Positions 24,746 through 33,461 of a DNA stretch of 64,000 nucleotides are shown one piece after another. The stretch is taken from contig NZ_JBBOCA010000001.1 in the NCBI RefSeq assembly GCF_038002225.1, positions 4,154,001 to 4,218,000 on the forward strand, given 5' to 3'. Within the stretch, counting starts at the first letter, position 1, and every line of letters starts with the position of its first letter. The notes beneath the pieces were generated by a model. The model made no database searches. It was not told the origin of the DNA and saw only the letters and a list, made by a program, of their open reading frames with translations. The stretch is from Paenibacillus sp. FSL R7-0204. GTDB taxonomy: Bacteria; Bacillota; Bacilli; Paenibacillales; Paenibacillaceae. The position numbers were made by a program, and so were the translations under genes.

Positions 24746-26116
24746 TTACCAGGCCACGCGGATAATCAGGCCTTTAGGGTCACCGACTTCCAGGTAGGCT
24801 GCCTGGCCGTTCACATCGTCATACGGGAAACCGTAAGCCAGTCCGCTGATGCTGTGGTCATGCCAGAATTTCGCATAAAAGTTCGCAGGAGCCGCATTGT
24901 AATAGTTCGCTACGTTGTTCCAGTTGCTAGTGGTGTAGACATGGCGGTTGATCGCAGCGGAAGTGGCGGCATCGATTAGCGAACCGTCATTGCGCAGAAT
25001 ATCCTGGGTGCTATAGCTGGAATACCCTGCAAAGTAATTCGCATTGGCCCCACCGGCTTTGAATGATCCATGGACTGGAGCAATAATCCGGTAAGGTGCC
25101 TGCTCAGTTGCCAGCGATTTGAAGGCGGACGGAACTTCATTCTGGTATTTGGTGAAAATGCCGGCCCGTGTCTCCGATTCCAGCTCTCCTACCGTCTTGT
25201 CATAACCGCCGGACAAGCCTACCAGCCGGTGCTGGATCGGGAAGCCGAAGGCATCTACACGGGTGGTATTGCCATGATAGCCTGTAGCATCTACCGTGAA
25301 TTCAACGAAGTCGAAATAGAGATTACGGTTAGGATCGGTCGGATTATCAATATCCGGTCCGGCGAAGCCGTCGTCATAGGTCTTGATGTACAGCGGTGTG
25401 CCTACACTGAGGAACATGCGGCCGGAGGTGATTTTGGGCAGCGTTACCCAGGAAGCCTCATTAATCGTGTGATAGATATTGGCATAATTCACGCCGCTCT
25501 TGGTCAGATGGCCTGAAGCATTGTTCAGCGCATTCGAGATCGGAGTGAGATTGCCATTCAGGTCCAGATAACTCCATTTGCCATTGGCCGGGTTGATGCC
25601 GAGCACTCCCCAGTAGATCTGGCTGTCAGGATAAGCACCGCCTGTTCCGTTCATGACTTTGACGGAGACAGAGCCAGCTGGCGGTGTCGGGATTGAAGAA
25701 GCAGCAATGGAATAGATGGAGCCTGAAGAACCGGACGGCGGAGTTGTCGGCCCTGTGGTTGGTGCAGTTCCGGCAGTGTAGTTGAACCAGCCGGTGTCAT
25801 ACGCCGGAGTGCCGTTGTTGTAGGTGAAGAAGTAAGAGAGTACTGTGCCGCTGGCGATTCCTGTAACCACCTGCTCATAACGCGATTTGCTGTTGTTATA
25901 CGTTGATCGGAAATTGCTTTGAGTCCCCGAATTCACCTTGTAATGGACGTCCACCCAACTGGTATTTACTGTGGATTTGAACCAGATGGTAGCCGAGGTT
26001 CCCGACAGGTCTACCCCTTGGGTGTAGTCTGCCGCGGCTGCTTTGGAATTGAACATGGGCAGGCAAGAGAGCAGAAGCACGAACGCAAGCATCGTCATTA
26101 GCCATTTTTTGGACAT
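24746..26116 (-). CDS. Secreted GH64 beta-1,3-glucanase with N-terminal CBM56-like domain
   Basis: 456 residues with a signal peptide at residues 1-28 ending in AAAA. A carbohydrate-binding part (about 30-115: WFKSTVNTSWVDVHYKVNSG) resembles CBM56, which binds beta-1,3-glucan. A Thr/Pro/Gly linker (TAPTTGPTTPPSGSSG) follows. The thaumatin-like GH64 catalytic domain has IYWGVLGINPANGKWSYLD, FVEFTVD, and DAFGFPIQHRLVG. GH64 enzymes release laminaripentaose from fungal or algal glucan. AGGAGG precedes the start. The 3' end lies next to the convergent broken propeller gene. Function is a confident family inference, unverified here. Confidence 0.92.
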   Translation of the reverse strand: MSKKWLMTMLAFVLLLSCLPMFNSKAAAADYTQGVDLSGTSATIWFKSTVNTSWVDVHYKVNSGTQSNFRSTYNNSKSRYEQVVTGIASGTVLSYFFTYNNGTPAYDTGWFNYTAGTAPTTGPTTPPSGSSGSIYSIAASSIPTPPAGSVSVKVMNGTGGAYPDSQIYWGVLGINPANGKWSYLDLNGNLTPISNALNNASGHLTKSGVNYANIYHTINEASWVTLPKITSGRMFLSVGTPLYIKTYDDGFAGPDIDNPTDPNRNLYFDFVEFTVDATGYHGNTTRVDAFGFPIQHRLVGLSGGYDKTVGELESETRAGIFTKYQNEVPSAFKSLATEQAPYRIIAPVHGSFKAGGANANYFAGYSSYSTQDILRNDGSLIDAATSAAINRHVYTTSNWNNVANYYNAAPANFYAKFWHDHSISGLAYGFPYDDVNGQAAYLEVGDPKGLIIRVAW

Positions 26117-26255
26117 TCTAACATTCCTCCTGAATTATATTGGAATTTCTGTATCCGCTTACAAATATGATTATAGTAGCTCTGATAGCTATTTAGTAGG
26201 TACAGAATTTCGGATTTCGGTTCCCATATTTTGGTTCGGTGCTGCAAAAATAGCA

Positions 26256-26297
26256 AAAAGCCCTTAATTCCCAGATGCCTGGTCATTAAAGGCTTTT
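26256..26297 (-). terminator. Terminator after msrA
   Basis: AAAAGCC-TTAAT (26257-26269) pairs with ATTAA-GGCTTTT (26285-26297), with an inner CCAG/CTGG helix. On the minus strand the stem is followed by a T-rich tract. It is placed 23 bp after the msrA stop. Confidence 0.85.
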
Positions 26298-26319
26298 ATA
26301 CGCTTCTATCACGTATTCG

Positions 26320-26841
26320 CTACTCCCAATGCTGCGAAATAAAGGTATCCCGCCCCGATTGCTCACGGTCCTCTTTATAATGCTTCGGATTCTTCTTGTG
26401 ATAGTCCTGGTGATAGTCTTCTGCCGGATAGAACACCGGCGCAGGCAGAATCTCCGTCACTACCGGCTGCTCGAACCGGCCGCTAACCGCCACCTGCTCA
26501 CGGGAAGCCAGTGCAGTCCGGCGCTGCTCTTCCGTATAATAGAATACCGCCGTGCGGTACTGTGTTCCCCGGTCCTGAAACTGTCCGCCGTCATCCGTCG
26601 GGTCTATCTGCGGCCAGAACAACTCCAGCAGGCGCTCATAAGGGAATAATTTAGGGTCATAAGTGATCTGCACCACCTCATAATGGCCGGTTGTCCCTGT
26701 CTTCACCTGCTCATAAGTCGGATTATCAACTGTTCCTCCGGCGTAACCTGATACAATCCCCTCAATTCCGGGAAGCTCTTCGAACGGTGTGACCATGCAC
26801 CAGAAGCAGCCTCCGGCAAACATTGCCTGTTCCATAGCCAT
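26320..26841 (-). CDS. msrA: Peptide methionine sulfoxide reductase A
   Basis: 173 residues from the ATG at 26841, preceded by GGGAGTGGGAGT; the longer frame to 26949 lacks support. The active-site motif GGCFWC is at residues 8-13, followed by EGIVSGYAGG, GHYEVVQITYDP and FPAEDYHQDYHKKNP-like sequence. The enzyme reduces methionine-S-sulfoxide in proteins using the Cys of GGCFWC. The C-terminus (FISQHWE) has no fused MsrB domain. It is divergent from the TetR gene, with a 353-bp gap between them. Confidence 0.96.
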   Translation of the reverse strand: MAMEQAMFAGGCFWCMVTPFEELPGIEGIVSGYAGGTVDNPTYEQVKTGTTGHYEVVQITYDPKLFPYERLLELFWPQIDPTDDGGQFQDRGTQYRTAVFYYTEEQRRTALASREQVAVSGRFEQPVVTEILPAPVFYPAEDYHQDYHKKNPKHYKEDREQSGRDTFISQHWE

Positions 26842-27071
26842 ACTCCCACTCCCTGTCTCTCTTCTGCTGACTCTAGGTAAACCTGTACTGAAGATAAAGC
26901 CTAATGGTCTAAAAGTCAATTGGATTGCTTGTATTAGCAATCTATTCATAAGCTTAAGAAATAGAATATTTATTCTATTGATATTCTAAAAGGAAGAAAA
27001 TCAAACTTCAAATAAATTCAGAATGAAAATTCCACTTCTCCTGATTTTGACATAAATATAGTTCTTTTATT

Positions 27072-27122
27072 GTCTATTCCACCACAAATTCAATCTTTTC
27101 TCCACTTCACAGCGGAATAGAC
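27072..27122. promoter_or_regulatory. Inverted repeat upstream of the TetR gene
   Basis: GTCTATTCC (27072-27080) and GGAATAGAC (27114-27122) are perfect inverted copies separated by 33 bp in the msrA-tetR gap. They flank the region just before the tetR promoter and could be operator half-sites or a hairpin. The remaining AT-rich part of this gap shows no gene. Confidence 0.3.
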
Positions 27123-27132
27123 ATTCTGATAA

Positions 27133-27161
27133 TTGACATTTCCTTGCAGAAGCTGTACTAT
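27133..27161 (+). promoter_or_regulatory. SigA-type promoter of the TetR gene
   Basis: A perfect TTGACA (27133-27138) is separated by 17 bp from TACTAT (27156-27161). It lies about 34 bp before the TetR start codon. Confidence 0.7.
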
Positions 27162-27194
27162 TTTATAGAATGATTTTTCCGCTAGCGAGGTGTA

Positions 27195-27755
27195 ATGATG
27201 GGTAAACGCGATGATATTCTTCAGGCAACCCTTGATTTGATTACTGAAGAGGGCTTACAATCTGTTACTTTTGCCAAAATATTTAAGAGCGCCAATGTCG
27301 GCTCCAGCACATTCTACCATTATTTCGAGAACAAAGAGCAACTGGTCAATGAGCTGTACCAAAAGGTCCGCATACATAAAAATGAGTTCGTTATGAACGG
27401 TTATGACCCTGGATTAACGATCTATGAGCGTGTGAAGAGTCTGCTGAAGAATACAGCCACCTACTCGCTTCACTACCCCAAAGAGGTTGATTTCACAGAG
27501 AGCTATTGCTCTTCGCCCTATATTTCCGAGGATTTGCGGAACACACCGGCTCCCTCCACCTTAGAGATTTTCTCCATCATTGAAGAAGGCCAGCGGCAGG
27601 GAATCATCCGGGAAATGAATGTGTGCCTGTGCTATCAGATGATCTACGGAATATTAATTGCTGTGATCAAAGGCTATTTGGACAGAAAGTACCCGCTTAA
27701 CGAGCAGCAGATTCAGCAGACCATTGAAGCTTGCTGGCTTGCGATTAAGCTGTAA
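27195..27755 (+). CDS. TetR/AcrR-family transcriptional regulator
   Basis: 186 residues. The N-terminal helix-turn-helix is clear: DILQATLDLITEEGLQSVTFAKIFKSANV, then GSSTFYHYFENKEQLVNELY. The remaining helical part should bind a ligand that is not predictable here. The first ATG (27195) follows GCGAGGTGTA; the next codon is also ATG. No obvious target operon adjoins it, since msrA is divergent and 353 bp away and the Gfo operon is convergent. Msr regulation is possible but unsupported. Confidence 0.9.
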   Translation: MMGKRDDILQATLDLITEEGLQSVTFAKIFKSANVGSSTFYHYFENKEQLVNELYQKVRIHKNEFVMNGYDPGLTIYERVKSLLKNTATYSLHYPKEVDFTESYCSSPYISEDLRNTPAPSTLEIFSIIEEGQRQGIIREMNVCLCYQMIYGILIAVIKGYLDRKYPLNEQQIQQTIEACWLAIKL

Positions 27756-27758
27756 CGG

Positions 27759-27816
27759 CGTTTCAGCGAGAGATAGAAGGATAAGTTATCGTGTGAAACC
27801 TATAACTTCTATATTT
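27759..27816. repeat. Dispersed palindromic repeat, copy 1
   Basis: This 58-bp sequence starts CGTTTCAGCGAGA and recurs nearly unchanged at 47631-47689. It contains two inverted pairs, GTTTCA with TGAAAC and ATAAGTTAT with ATAACTT, so it can fold. It starts four bases after the TetR stop codon and may serve as a transcript end. Confidence 0.75.
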
Positions 27817-27889
27817 CAAATAAGGCCATCCCTTAAGCAGAACCCTGCATAAGAGACAGCCTATTCCAGCATCAGCCGGTTGATGAATA

Positions 27890-28906
27890 CTAGACCTGCG
27901 GAACCAGATTCCGGCTCCCCGAGGACTTATAGATCTCTGCAATCAGCGTGAGCGCTTTGATGCCCTCAGCACCGTCAATCCAGAACCTGCGGTCTTCACG
28001 GATATGGGCGTAGAAATCATGAATTAACCGTGAATGCCCGGTGCCCCAGTACGATTTCCCGCCGCTGCTGATGCTCTGCGGCTCGCAGAGCAGCGTCTCC
28101 TGACCATCCTTCCACAGATACAGGCTGTCCCTGCGCTGCTGCAGGGTCCCTTGCTCGAAGACCAGCTCCAGCTCCACCGGTGAATTGGCCTGATACGCAT
28201 TGGTTCCGTAGAATAGTCCGCGCGCCTTGTTCTTGAAGTCGATACACGCATGCGCGCTGTCATCGACCTCGATGACATCGTTCAGCACATCGGTGCTGAC
28301 ACTGCCTTTCACGGAATCAATGTCACCGCCGAACCATTGCAGCAGATCCAGGGTATGGATAGCCTGATTGATCAATACCCCTCCGCCTTCTGTAGCCCAG
28401 CGGCCTCTCCATGTACTGTTCGTGTAGTACTCCTCAGTCCGGGTCCAGGTTACCAGACCCTTCATACAGAGGAGATTGCCCAGGCTGCCGGAATCGATCA
28501 CTTGTCTGATCCGCACTGAAGGTTCATTATATCGGTTCTGGAATACTACACCCAGTTGTCCTGCAGAATGCTCCGCCGCCTCCTGCATCAAGCGGGCTGA
28601 AGGCACATCCAGCGCCATAGGCTTCTCGGTTAACACATGCTTGCCCGCCTTCAGCAGCTCCACCGCCATTCCGGCATGCAGATGATGCGGCGTGCAGAGA
28701 TGGACGATGCCGATATCTGCGCGCTCCAGCAGTTCCCTGTAATCTGTCAGGCCTTCACATTCGTAATCCTGAGCAGACTGTGCTGCCTGAACAGGGTCAC
28801 TGTCCGCCACGGCTACCAGTCGCGCATTGTCGATGGAAGCAATGGCTCTGGCATGCAGCGGGGCAATCGCCCCGCAGCCGATAATCGCTGCTCCATTAGT
28901 ATTCAT
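27890..28906 (-). CDS. Gfo/Idh/MocA-family oxidoreductase (third of the cluster)
   Basis: 338 residues from ATG 28906, which follows GAAAGGTGGTTAAG; the frame to 28999 overlaps the neighbour and is rejected. The NAD(P)-binding start is AAIIGCGAIAPLHARAIA and the catalytic Lys motif is TEKPMA, followed by the family helix region VLINQAIHTLDLLQWFGG. It oxidises or reduces a sugar or cyclitol ring carbon. It is the last gene of a four-gene leftward operon with two other Gfo-type enzymes and an isomerase. The exact substrate is unknown. Confidence 0.9.
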   Translation of the reverse strand: MNTNGAAIIGCGAIAPLHARAIASIDNARLVAVADSDPVQAAQSAQDYECEGLTDYRELLERADIGIVHLCTPHHLHAGMAVELLKAGKHVLTEKPMALDVPSARLMQEAAEHSAGQLGVVFQNRYNEPSVRIRQVIDSGSLGNLLCMKGLVTWTRTEEYYTNSTWRGRWATEGGGVLINQAIHTLDLLQWFGGDIDSVKGSVSTDVLNDVIEVDDSAHACIDFKNKARGLFYGTNAYQANSPVELELVFEQGTLQQRRDSLYLWKDGQETLLCEPQSISSGGKSYWGTGHSRLIHDFYAHIREDRRFWIDGAEGIKALTLIAEIYKSSGSRNLVPQV

Positions 28907-28944
28907 CTTAACCACCTTTCGATCTTCTGCTAGCTGTCCTGCAA

Positions 28945-30033
28945 CTATTTGAGCGTATCCGGGGTCAGATTCACCGCTTGCCGCTGCGCCTCCAGACACA
29001 GCTCAGCCGCTTTGAACGCATGCTCCTGGGTCATCGCCTTCTCCGTCCGTTCCAGGCAGTCCAGAATCAGCTCACCGAAGAACGGGAAGCCGATCTTCCC
29101 GGCCACATGCTCATAATGCTCTCCCTCGCCGTCTACCCAGTAGACATGATCCGGTGTGCTGGAGCGGCCAATATCGCTGTATTTGCGCAGTTCGATATAA
29201 CCTTCTGTACCAAGAATGATCGTCCGGCCGTCGCCCCAGGTTCCGAGTCCTGACGGAGTGAACCAGTCCACGCGAAAATACTGCGTAGCCCCGTTATCCC
29301 CAACCAGTGTAGCATCCCCGTAATCCTCCAGCTCCGGGTAAGCCGGATTGTTGTAGTTGGCGACCTTGCTGTGCATTACCTTAGCATCACGGCAGCCCGC
29401 GTAGAAGAGGAATTGTTCAATTTGATGACTGCCGATGTCACAGAGAATGCCGCCGTATTTGTCACGCTGGAAGAACCATTCCGGCCGGCTTGGTGCATTT
29501 AACCGGTGCGGCCCCAGTCCCATCACCTGAAGCACACGGCCAATCGCCCCCTGCTGCACCAGCTGACCCGCATAGACAGCGCTCTCTACATGCAGTCTCT
29601 CACTGTAGTACGTCATGTATTTTCGCCCCGTCTTCTCTACCTGAAGGCGTGCTGCGGCGAGCTGGTCCAGAGAAGTGAACGGAGATTTATCCGTGAAATA
29701 ATCCTTTCCGTGTGCCATCACCCGCAGACCGAGCGGACCGCGCTCCGAAGGAACGGCCGCCGCTGCTACGAGCCGGACCTCAGGATCTTCAAGAATCTCT
29801 TCAGCAGAACGTGCGGCTCTGACGCCGGGATACTTGTTCAGGAACGCTTTTACCTTCTCGGGGTCAGGATCGTATACCCACTTCAGCTCGGCACCCGCCT
29901 CTACAAGCCCGTTGCACATCCCGTAGATATGCCCATGATCCAGCGCCAACGCAGCGATTACGAATTCACCCGGTCCCACCACAGGCTTCGCCTCATGTAC
30001 CGGGGCATACATCATTCCATCCTTGCGGCTCAT
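28945..30033 (-). CDS. Gfo/Idh/MocA-family oxidoreductase (second of the cluster)
   Basis: 362 residues. The N-terminus AALALDHGHIYGMCNGLVEAGAELKWVYDPD is a divergent nucleotide-binding motif typical of one Gfo subgroup. The catalytic Lys lies in TDKSPFTS in place of the usual EKP. The segment GGILCDIGSHQIEQFLFYAG fits the substrate region. Its ATG overlaps the stop of the isomerase gene by four bases (ATGA), so the two are translationally coupled. Function in the shared sugar pathway is inference. Confidence 0.88.
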   Translation of the reverse strand: MSRKDGMMYAPVHEAKPVVGPGEFVIAALALDHGHIYGMCNGLVEAGAELKWVYDPDPEKVKAFLNKYPGVRAARSAEEILEDPEVRLVAAAAVPSERGPLGLRVMAHGKDYFTDKSPFTSLDQLAAARLQVEKTGRKYMTYYSERLHVESAVYAGQLVQQGAIGRVLQVMGLGPHRLNAPSRPEWFFQRDKYGGILCDIGSHQIEQFLFYAGCRDAKVMHSKVANYNNPAYPELEDYGDATLVGDNGATQYFRVDWFTPSGLGTWGDGRTIILGTEGYIELRKYSDIGRSSTPDHVYWVDGEGEHYEHVAGKIGFPFFGELILDCLERTEKAMTQEHAFKAAELCLEAQRQAVNLTPDTLK

Positions 30034-30815
30034 GCCTGCACCTCCAATCTGGAATGCAGATTCTGGAGACTGATCTCCAGGCTCTCGAACGGATCACGCT
30101 GGCACACATCCTGCTCCACGATATGCCATTCCACCCCCGTCTTGCGGCAGGCCTCAATAATCGCTCCATAGTTCATATTGCCTTGGCCGATCTCGGCAAA
30201 CACTGCCTTACGGTTCAGAATAGTCATATCCTTGAAATGCACGGCCTGCATTCTGCCTTCCACCTTGTGAATCCACTCTACAGGATCTCCGCCCCCGGCC
30301 TGAACCCAGTACAGATCCAGCTCGAAGCCGAAGACCTCCGGATCACTCTCCTTCAGCATCACTTCCATGCCGGTCAGACCGTCAAACCGTTCGAATTCAA
30401 AATCATGATTATGATACACAAATTGCAGGCCATGCTCTTCCTTCAGCGTACGTGCAATGCCGGAAGCCAGCTTGGCGAAGGTGCGGTAGCCTTCCTGACT
30501 GGTCTGATATTCCGCAGGCAGCGAGCCAAGACCGATGTATTTGCAGTCCCACTGCTTATGTTCGGCGGCGAGTGCATCCAGATCATTCACCAGCCGGTCC
30601 CAGGGAACGTGTGTCGCACATATTTTGAGATTAAATTCATCGGCATATTCCTTCACCAGCTTAGGGTCCATCGGACCGTTCCCGGAGATCTGGACAGCCT
30701 GGTACCCGATACTGCTCACCTTCCGCAGGCTCTCCCGCAAGGCCTCCGGCGTCTGGGTAAATTCTCGCAGAGTATACATTTGGGCGGCAATCGTTGAACG
30801 ATTCATTGTATTCAT
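30030..30815 (-). CDS. Sugar phosphate isomerase/epimerase (xylose isomerase-like TIM barrel)
   Basis: 261 residues of the AP endonuclease 2-type TIM barrel. Metal-binding residues appear in YHNHDFEFE, FGFELDLYWVQAGG, AVHFKDM and HIVEQD. Such enzymes (IolE, IolH or YcjR type) move a keto group or epimerise sugars made by Gfo/Idh dehydrogenases. It lies between two such dehydrogenases and is coupled to the downstream one. This supports a pathway where oxidation, isomerisation and reduction follow each other. Confidence 0.88.
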   Translation of the reverse strand: MNTMNRSTIAAQMYTLREFTQTPEALRESLRKVSSIGYQAVQISGNGPMDPKLVKEYADEFNLKICATHVPWDRLVNDLDALAAEHKQWDCKYIGLGSLPAEYQTSQEGYRTFAKLASGIARTLKEEHGLQFVYHNHDFEFERFDGLTGMEVMLKESDPEVFGFELDLYWVQAGGGDPVEWIHKVEGRMQAVHFKDMTILNRKAVFAEIGQGNMNYGAIIEACRKTGVEWHIVEQDVCQRDPFESLEISLQNLHSRLEVQA

Positions 30816-30858
30816 CCACTCCTAGTTAAGTTTGAGTTTGCGTAAGAGTAAGGTTCGT

Positions 30859-32022
30859 CTAGTGGGTACCCGATACATCCAGGGCTTTCTGGCTGACCGG
30901 CGCTTTCTGAAAAGTCGAATTCTCCACCTGCTCCATCAGCTTCTCATAGAACAGTTCGCTGTCGATCGGCAGGTCCACCCAGTTGTCAGTCCACGCAGAC
31001 AGATACATGGCATTGGACAGGGTCAGCCCGTGAATGCCCTCTTCCCCCGGAGCCAGCAGCGGCTCATCATGCAGGATCGCATTGGTGAAGTTGCGCAGAA
31101 TGCCCTTATGCTGTTCTCCATTGCCGGCCTCCACCGGAATCTCGCATTTCCAGCACTCCGGTGCTCCGAACCCTCCGGTATATTCCGCATTAAACTTCGG
31201 CTCCGGGGTGCGAAGGCGGAAGAAGGTCAGCGTGCCGTCTTCGATGACGATTTTACCGTTGTCGCCAGTAATCTCGAACCGGTTCGTCCCCGGCGCTTCT
31301 CCTGTAGTCGTGATGAACAGCCCCGTTGCGCCATTCTCATATTCCACATAGGCGGTCACATCATCCTCAACCTCAATATTCCGGTACTTCCCGAACTGGC
31401 AAAAAGCGCGTACCCGCTTAGGCATCATCCCGGTAGTCCACTGCCAGAGGTCAAGCTGGTGCGGGTCCTGGTTCAGCAGTACCCCGCCGCCTTCCCCGCC
31501 CCAAGTCGCCCGCCAGCCGCCGGAATCGTAATAGCTCTGAGAGCGGTACCAATTCGTAATAATCCAGTTGGTGCGCCGGATCTCCCCCAGTTCCCCGGAC
31601 TGGATCAAGTCTCTCAGCTTCTGATAGAGCGGGTTCGTCCGCTGGTTATACATAATGCCGAACTTGCGGTCAGACTTCGCTGCGGCGTCGTTCATCTCCT
31701 GTACTGCCTTCGTATAGACACCGGCAGGCTTCTCAATCAGAACATGCAGCCCGTAGCCCAGCGCTGCAATCGCCAGCGGCGGATGATCATAATGCGGGGT
31801 GGCAATCATCACCGCATCAATGATCCCGGACTTGAACAGTTCCTCCGGCGACAGAAAGCGCTGCACATGATCCGGCAAATGCTCCTCTGCCCATTCCAGC
31901 CGCTCAGGGCTGATGTCGCATACGGCCGTTAGCTCGGCCCCCTTAATATCACTCAGCAGACTCTGTGCATGGGTCCGCCCCATCCCCCCAACGCCAATAA
32001 TTCCAAATTTCACCTTATCCAT
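30859..32022 (-). CDS. Gfo/Idh/MocA-family oxidoreductase (first of the cluster)
   Basis: 387 residues. The Rossmann motif GIIGVGGMGRTHAQS is near the start, the catalytic Lys in LIEKPAGVYT, and the conserved GGVLLNQDPHQLDLWQW motif in the middle. The segment preferentially matches inositol or glucoside 3-dehydrogenase-like members, but the substrate is not certain. It is the first gene of the leftward operon and is divergent from the AraC gene; the 159-bp gap between them should hold both promoters. Confidence 0.92.
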   Translation of the reverse strand: MDKVKFGIIGVGGMGRTHAQSLLSDIKGAELTAVCDISPERLEWAEEHLPDHVQRFLSPEELFKSGIIDAVMIATPHYDHPPLAIAALGYGLHVLIEKPAGVYTKAVQEMNDAAAKSDRKFGIMYNQRTNPLYQKLRDLIQSGELGEIRRTNWIITNWYRSQSYYDSGGWRATWGGEGGGVLLNQDPHQLDLWQWTTGMMPKRVRAFCQFGKYRNIEVEDDVTAYVEYENGATGLFITTTGEAPGTNRFEITGDNGKIVIEDGTLTFFRLRTPEPKFNAEYTGGFGAPECWKCEIPVEAGNGEQHKGILRNFTNAILHDEPLLAPGEEGIHGLTLSNAMYLSAWTDNWVDLPIDSELFYEKLMEQVENSTFQKAPVSQKALDVSGTH

Positions 32023-32181
32023 CGTCCAGTCCCTTCCTGAAACAGTTTATGATATGAGGATAACCCTATTTGCCTGTGGAGGCCATGACTGTAATTAAGG
32101 TATATTTGTATAATAATAAGATGTATTGGATAAATGGAAGCGTTATAATAGCTTTATAGCCTTATTTTAAGGAGCCCTGAT

Positions 32182-33021
32182 ATGAATATGACTGCGAAAG
32201 GCAATGGTAATTTGACCGGACGCCTGCTGCACAACCTGACGGTTACCGTTACCCATGCCCAATTAACCAGCAGATATCCGGGATGGAACCGGACGAATGA
32301 GACCCCTGCCTTCAACCGGCTCTACTACATTGATTCCGGCGAAGGCAAGGTGATTATCAACGGAGTGGCGTACTATCCGAGACCCGGACAGCTGATGATT
32401 ATGCCCGCAGGCTCTACCCAGACCACGGATACTTCACGTGATGATCCTTATACACGCTACTATTGCCACTTCGATGCGCAGATCGGGGAATGGCCGCTGT
32501 TTCATTCGGCGAATAAGCTCTACATCTGTGATGTGCCTGACCCGGAGGCCACCCGGACGATGTTTGCAGAGATGATTGAATGGTTCCAGGATACCGGCTT
32601 CCTCGCTACCCTGCGGACGCAGGCCGCGCTGCTTACGCTGCTGTCCCTCTGCCTGGAATCTGGAGGCTACAGCAATTTCCTTGACGATCTGACGCATACA
32701 AGCGACCAGGGTAAGCTGGCAAATGTGATGGGCTACATCGATCAACGGCTAATGCGGCCGCTGACGGTGGAGGAACTGGCAGAGCGGGTCCATCTGCACC
32801 CGAACTATTTCATTCCCTACTTCAAGAAATTCATCGGTGTTCCGCCGATGCAGTATGTCCAGCTGAAACGGATGGAGCTGGCTAAGAGACAGCTCTCCTA
32901 TACCGATTTCAGCATCTCCAGTATCGCCGAGCAGGTCGGCATGGAGCTGGCCCACTTTTCCAAGGTGTTCAAGAAATCGACTGGCGTATCCCCGTCTGCT
33001 TACCGGAGCAGTACGAGGTAG
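32182..33021 (+). CDS. AraC-family transcriptional regulator
   Basis: 279 residues. It has an N-terminal cupin sensing domain (YYIDSGEGKVIINGVAYYPRPGQLMIMPAGS) and a C-terminal double helix-turn-helix (LTVEELAERVHLHPNYFIPYFKKFIG, then ISSIAEQVGMELAHFSKVFKKSTGVSPSAYR). AAGGAGCCCTGAT precedes the start. It is divergent from the Gfo/isomerase operon and is the likely activator of that operon in response to a sugar. Confidence 0.93.
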   Translation: MNMTAKGNGNLTGRLLHNLTVTVTHAQLTSRYPGWNRTNETPAFNRLYYIDSGEGKVIINGVAYYPRPGQLMIMPAGSTQTTDTSRDDPYTRYYCHFDAQIGEWPLFHSANKLYICDVPDPEATRTMFAEMIEWFQDTGFLATLRTQAALLTLLSLCLESGGYSNFLDDLTHTSDQGKLANVMGYIDQRLMRPLTVEELAERVHLHPNYFIPYFKKFIGVPPMQYVQLKRMELAKRQLSYTDFSISSIAEQVGMELAHFSKVFKKSTGVSPSAYRSSTR

Positions 33022-33121
33022 AATGCAACGGATTATCAGAACATAATCACCCTAACGGATGAATAAGATTACCTTCGCGCGAACAATGTATGCTGCATTG
33101 GTCCATATTCCGCTGTAACGG

Positions 33122-33342
33122 CCAATTGTGATCGGTTTTTCGATTACATTCGGCTTACGCTACCCTCCGAGTCCAATTGTGATCGGTTTTTCGATTACAT
33201 TCGGCTTACGTAGCCCTCACAGTCCAATTGTGATCGGTTTTTCGATTACATTCGGCTTACGCGGCGCTCCGAGTCCAATTGTAATCGGTTTTTCGATTAC
33301 ATTCGGCCTACGCGGCGCTGCCAGTCCAATTATAATCGGTTT
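33122..33342. repeat. 51-bp tandem repeat, about 4.3 units
   Basis: Units start at 33122, 33173, 33224 and 33275, with a partial unit at 33326, always 51 bp apart. Each begins CCAATTGTGATCGGTTTTTC with little variation, while the last part (CTACCCTCCGAGT, TAGCCCTCACAGT and so on) varies. Because 51 is a multiple of three the array stays open on both strands, but there is no credible ribosome-binding site, so coding is doubtful. There are no unique spacers, so it is not CRISPR. It fills most of the 440-bp gap between the AraC gene and uxaC. Confidence 0.95.
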
Positions 33343-33379
33343 GCTGTTGTGCCTTGAAAGACATAATTCCTGAACAATT

Positions 33380-33420
33380 AAAAAATCAGCATGCCTCTCT
33401 AAGAGGCCTGCTGATTTTTT
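33380..33420. terminator. Bidirectional terminator between AraC gene and uxaC
   Basis: AAAAAATCAGCA and TGCTGATTTTTT flank GCCTCT/AGAGGC, giving an almost perfect stem with A and T runs on either side. It can end both the rightward AraC transcript and the leftward uxaC transcript. Confidence 0.92.
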
Positions 33421-33461
33421 CACTGCGTCAACCCATGAATGGTATGCTGCGCTCCTGCTCC

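Noticed and set aside
24559..24765. 68-residue ORF (MGNTKKSSVVFPS...) between the propeller gene and the GH64 gene
   Set aside because: It overlaps both neighbours' ends, lacks a clear ribosome-binding site and shows no recognisable motif; it may be a gene remnant.
33122..33342. CRISPR-like array
   Set aside because: Units are contiguous with a constant 51-bp period and no unique spacers; no cas genes are present.
33128..33373. Repeat ORF encoding MIGFSITFGLR-type units, and a mirror ORF on the other strand
   Set aside because: The frame is open only because the unit is 51 bp. There is no ribosome-binding site, and the variation falls on all codon positions.
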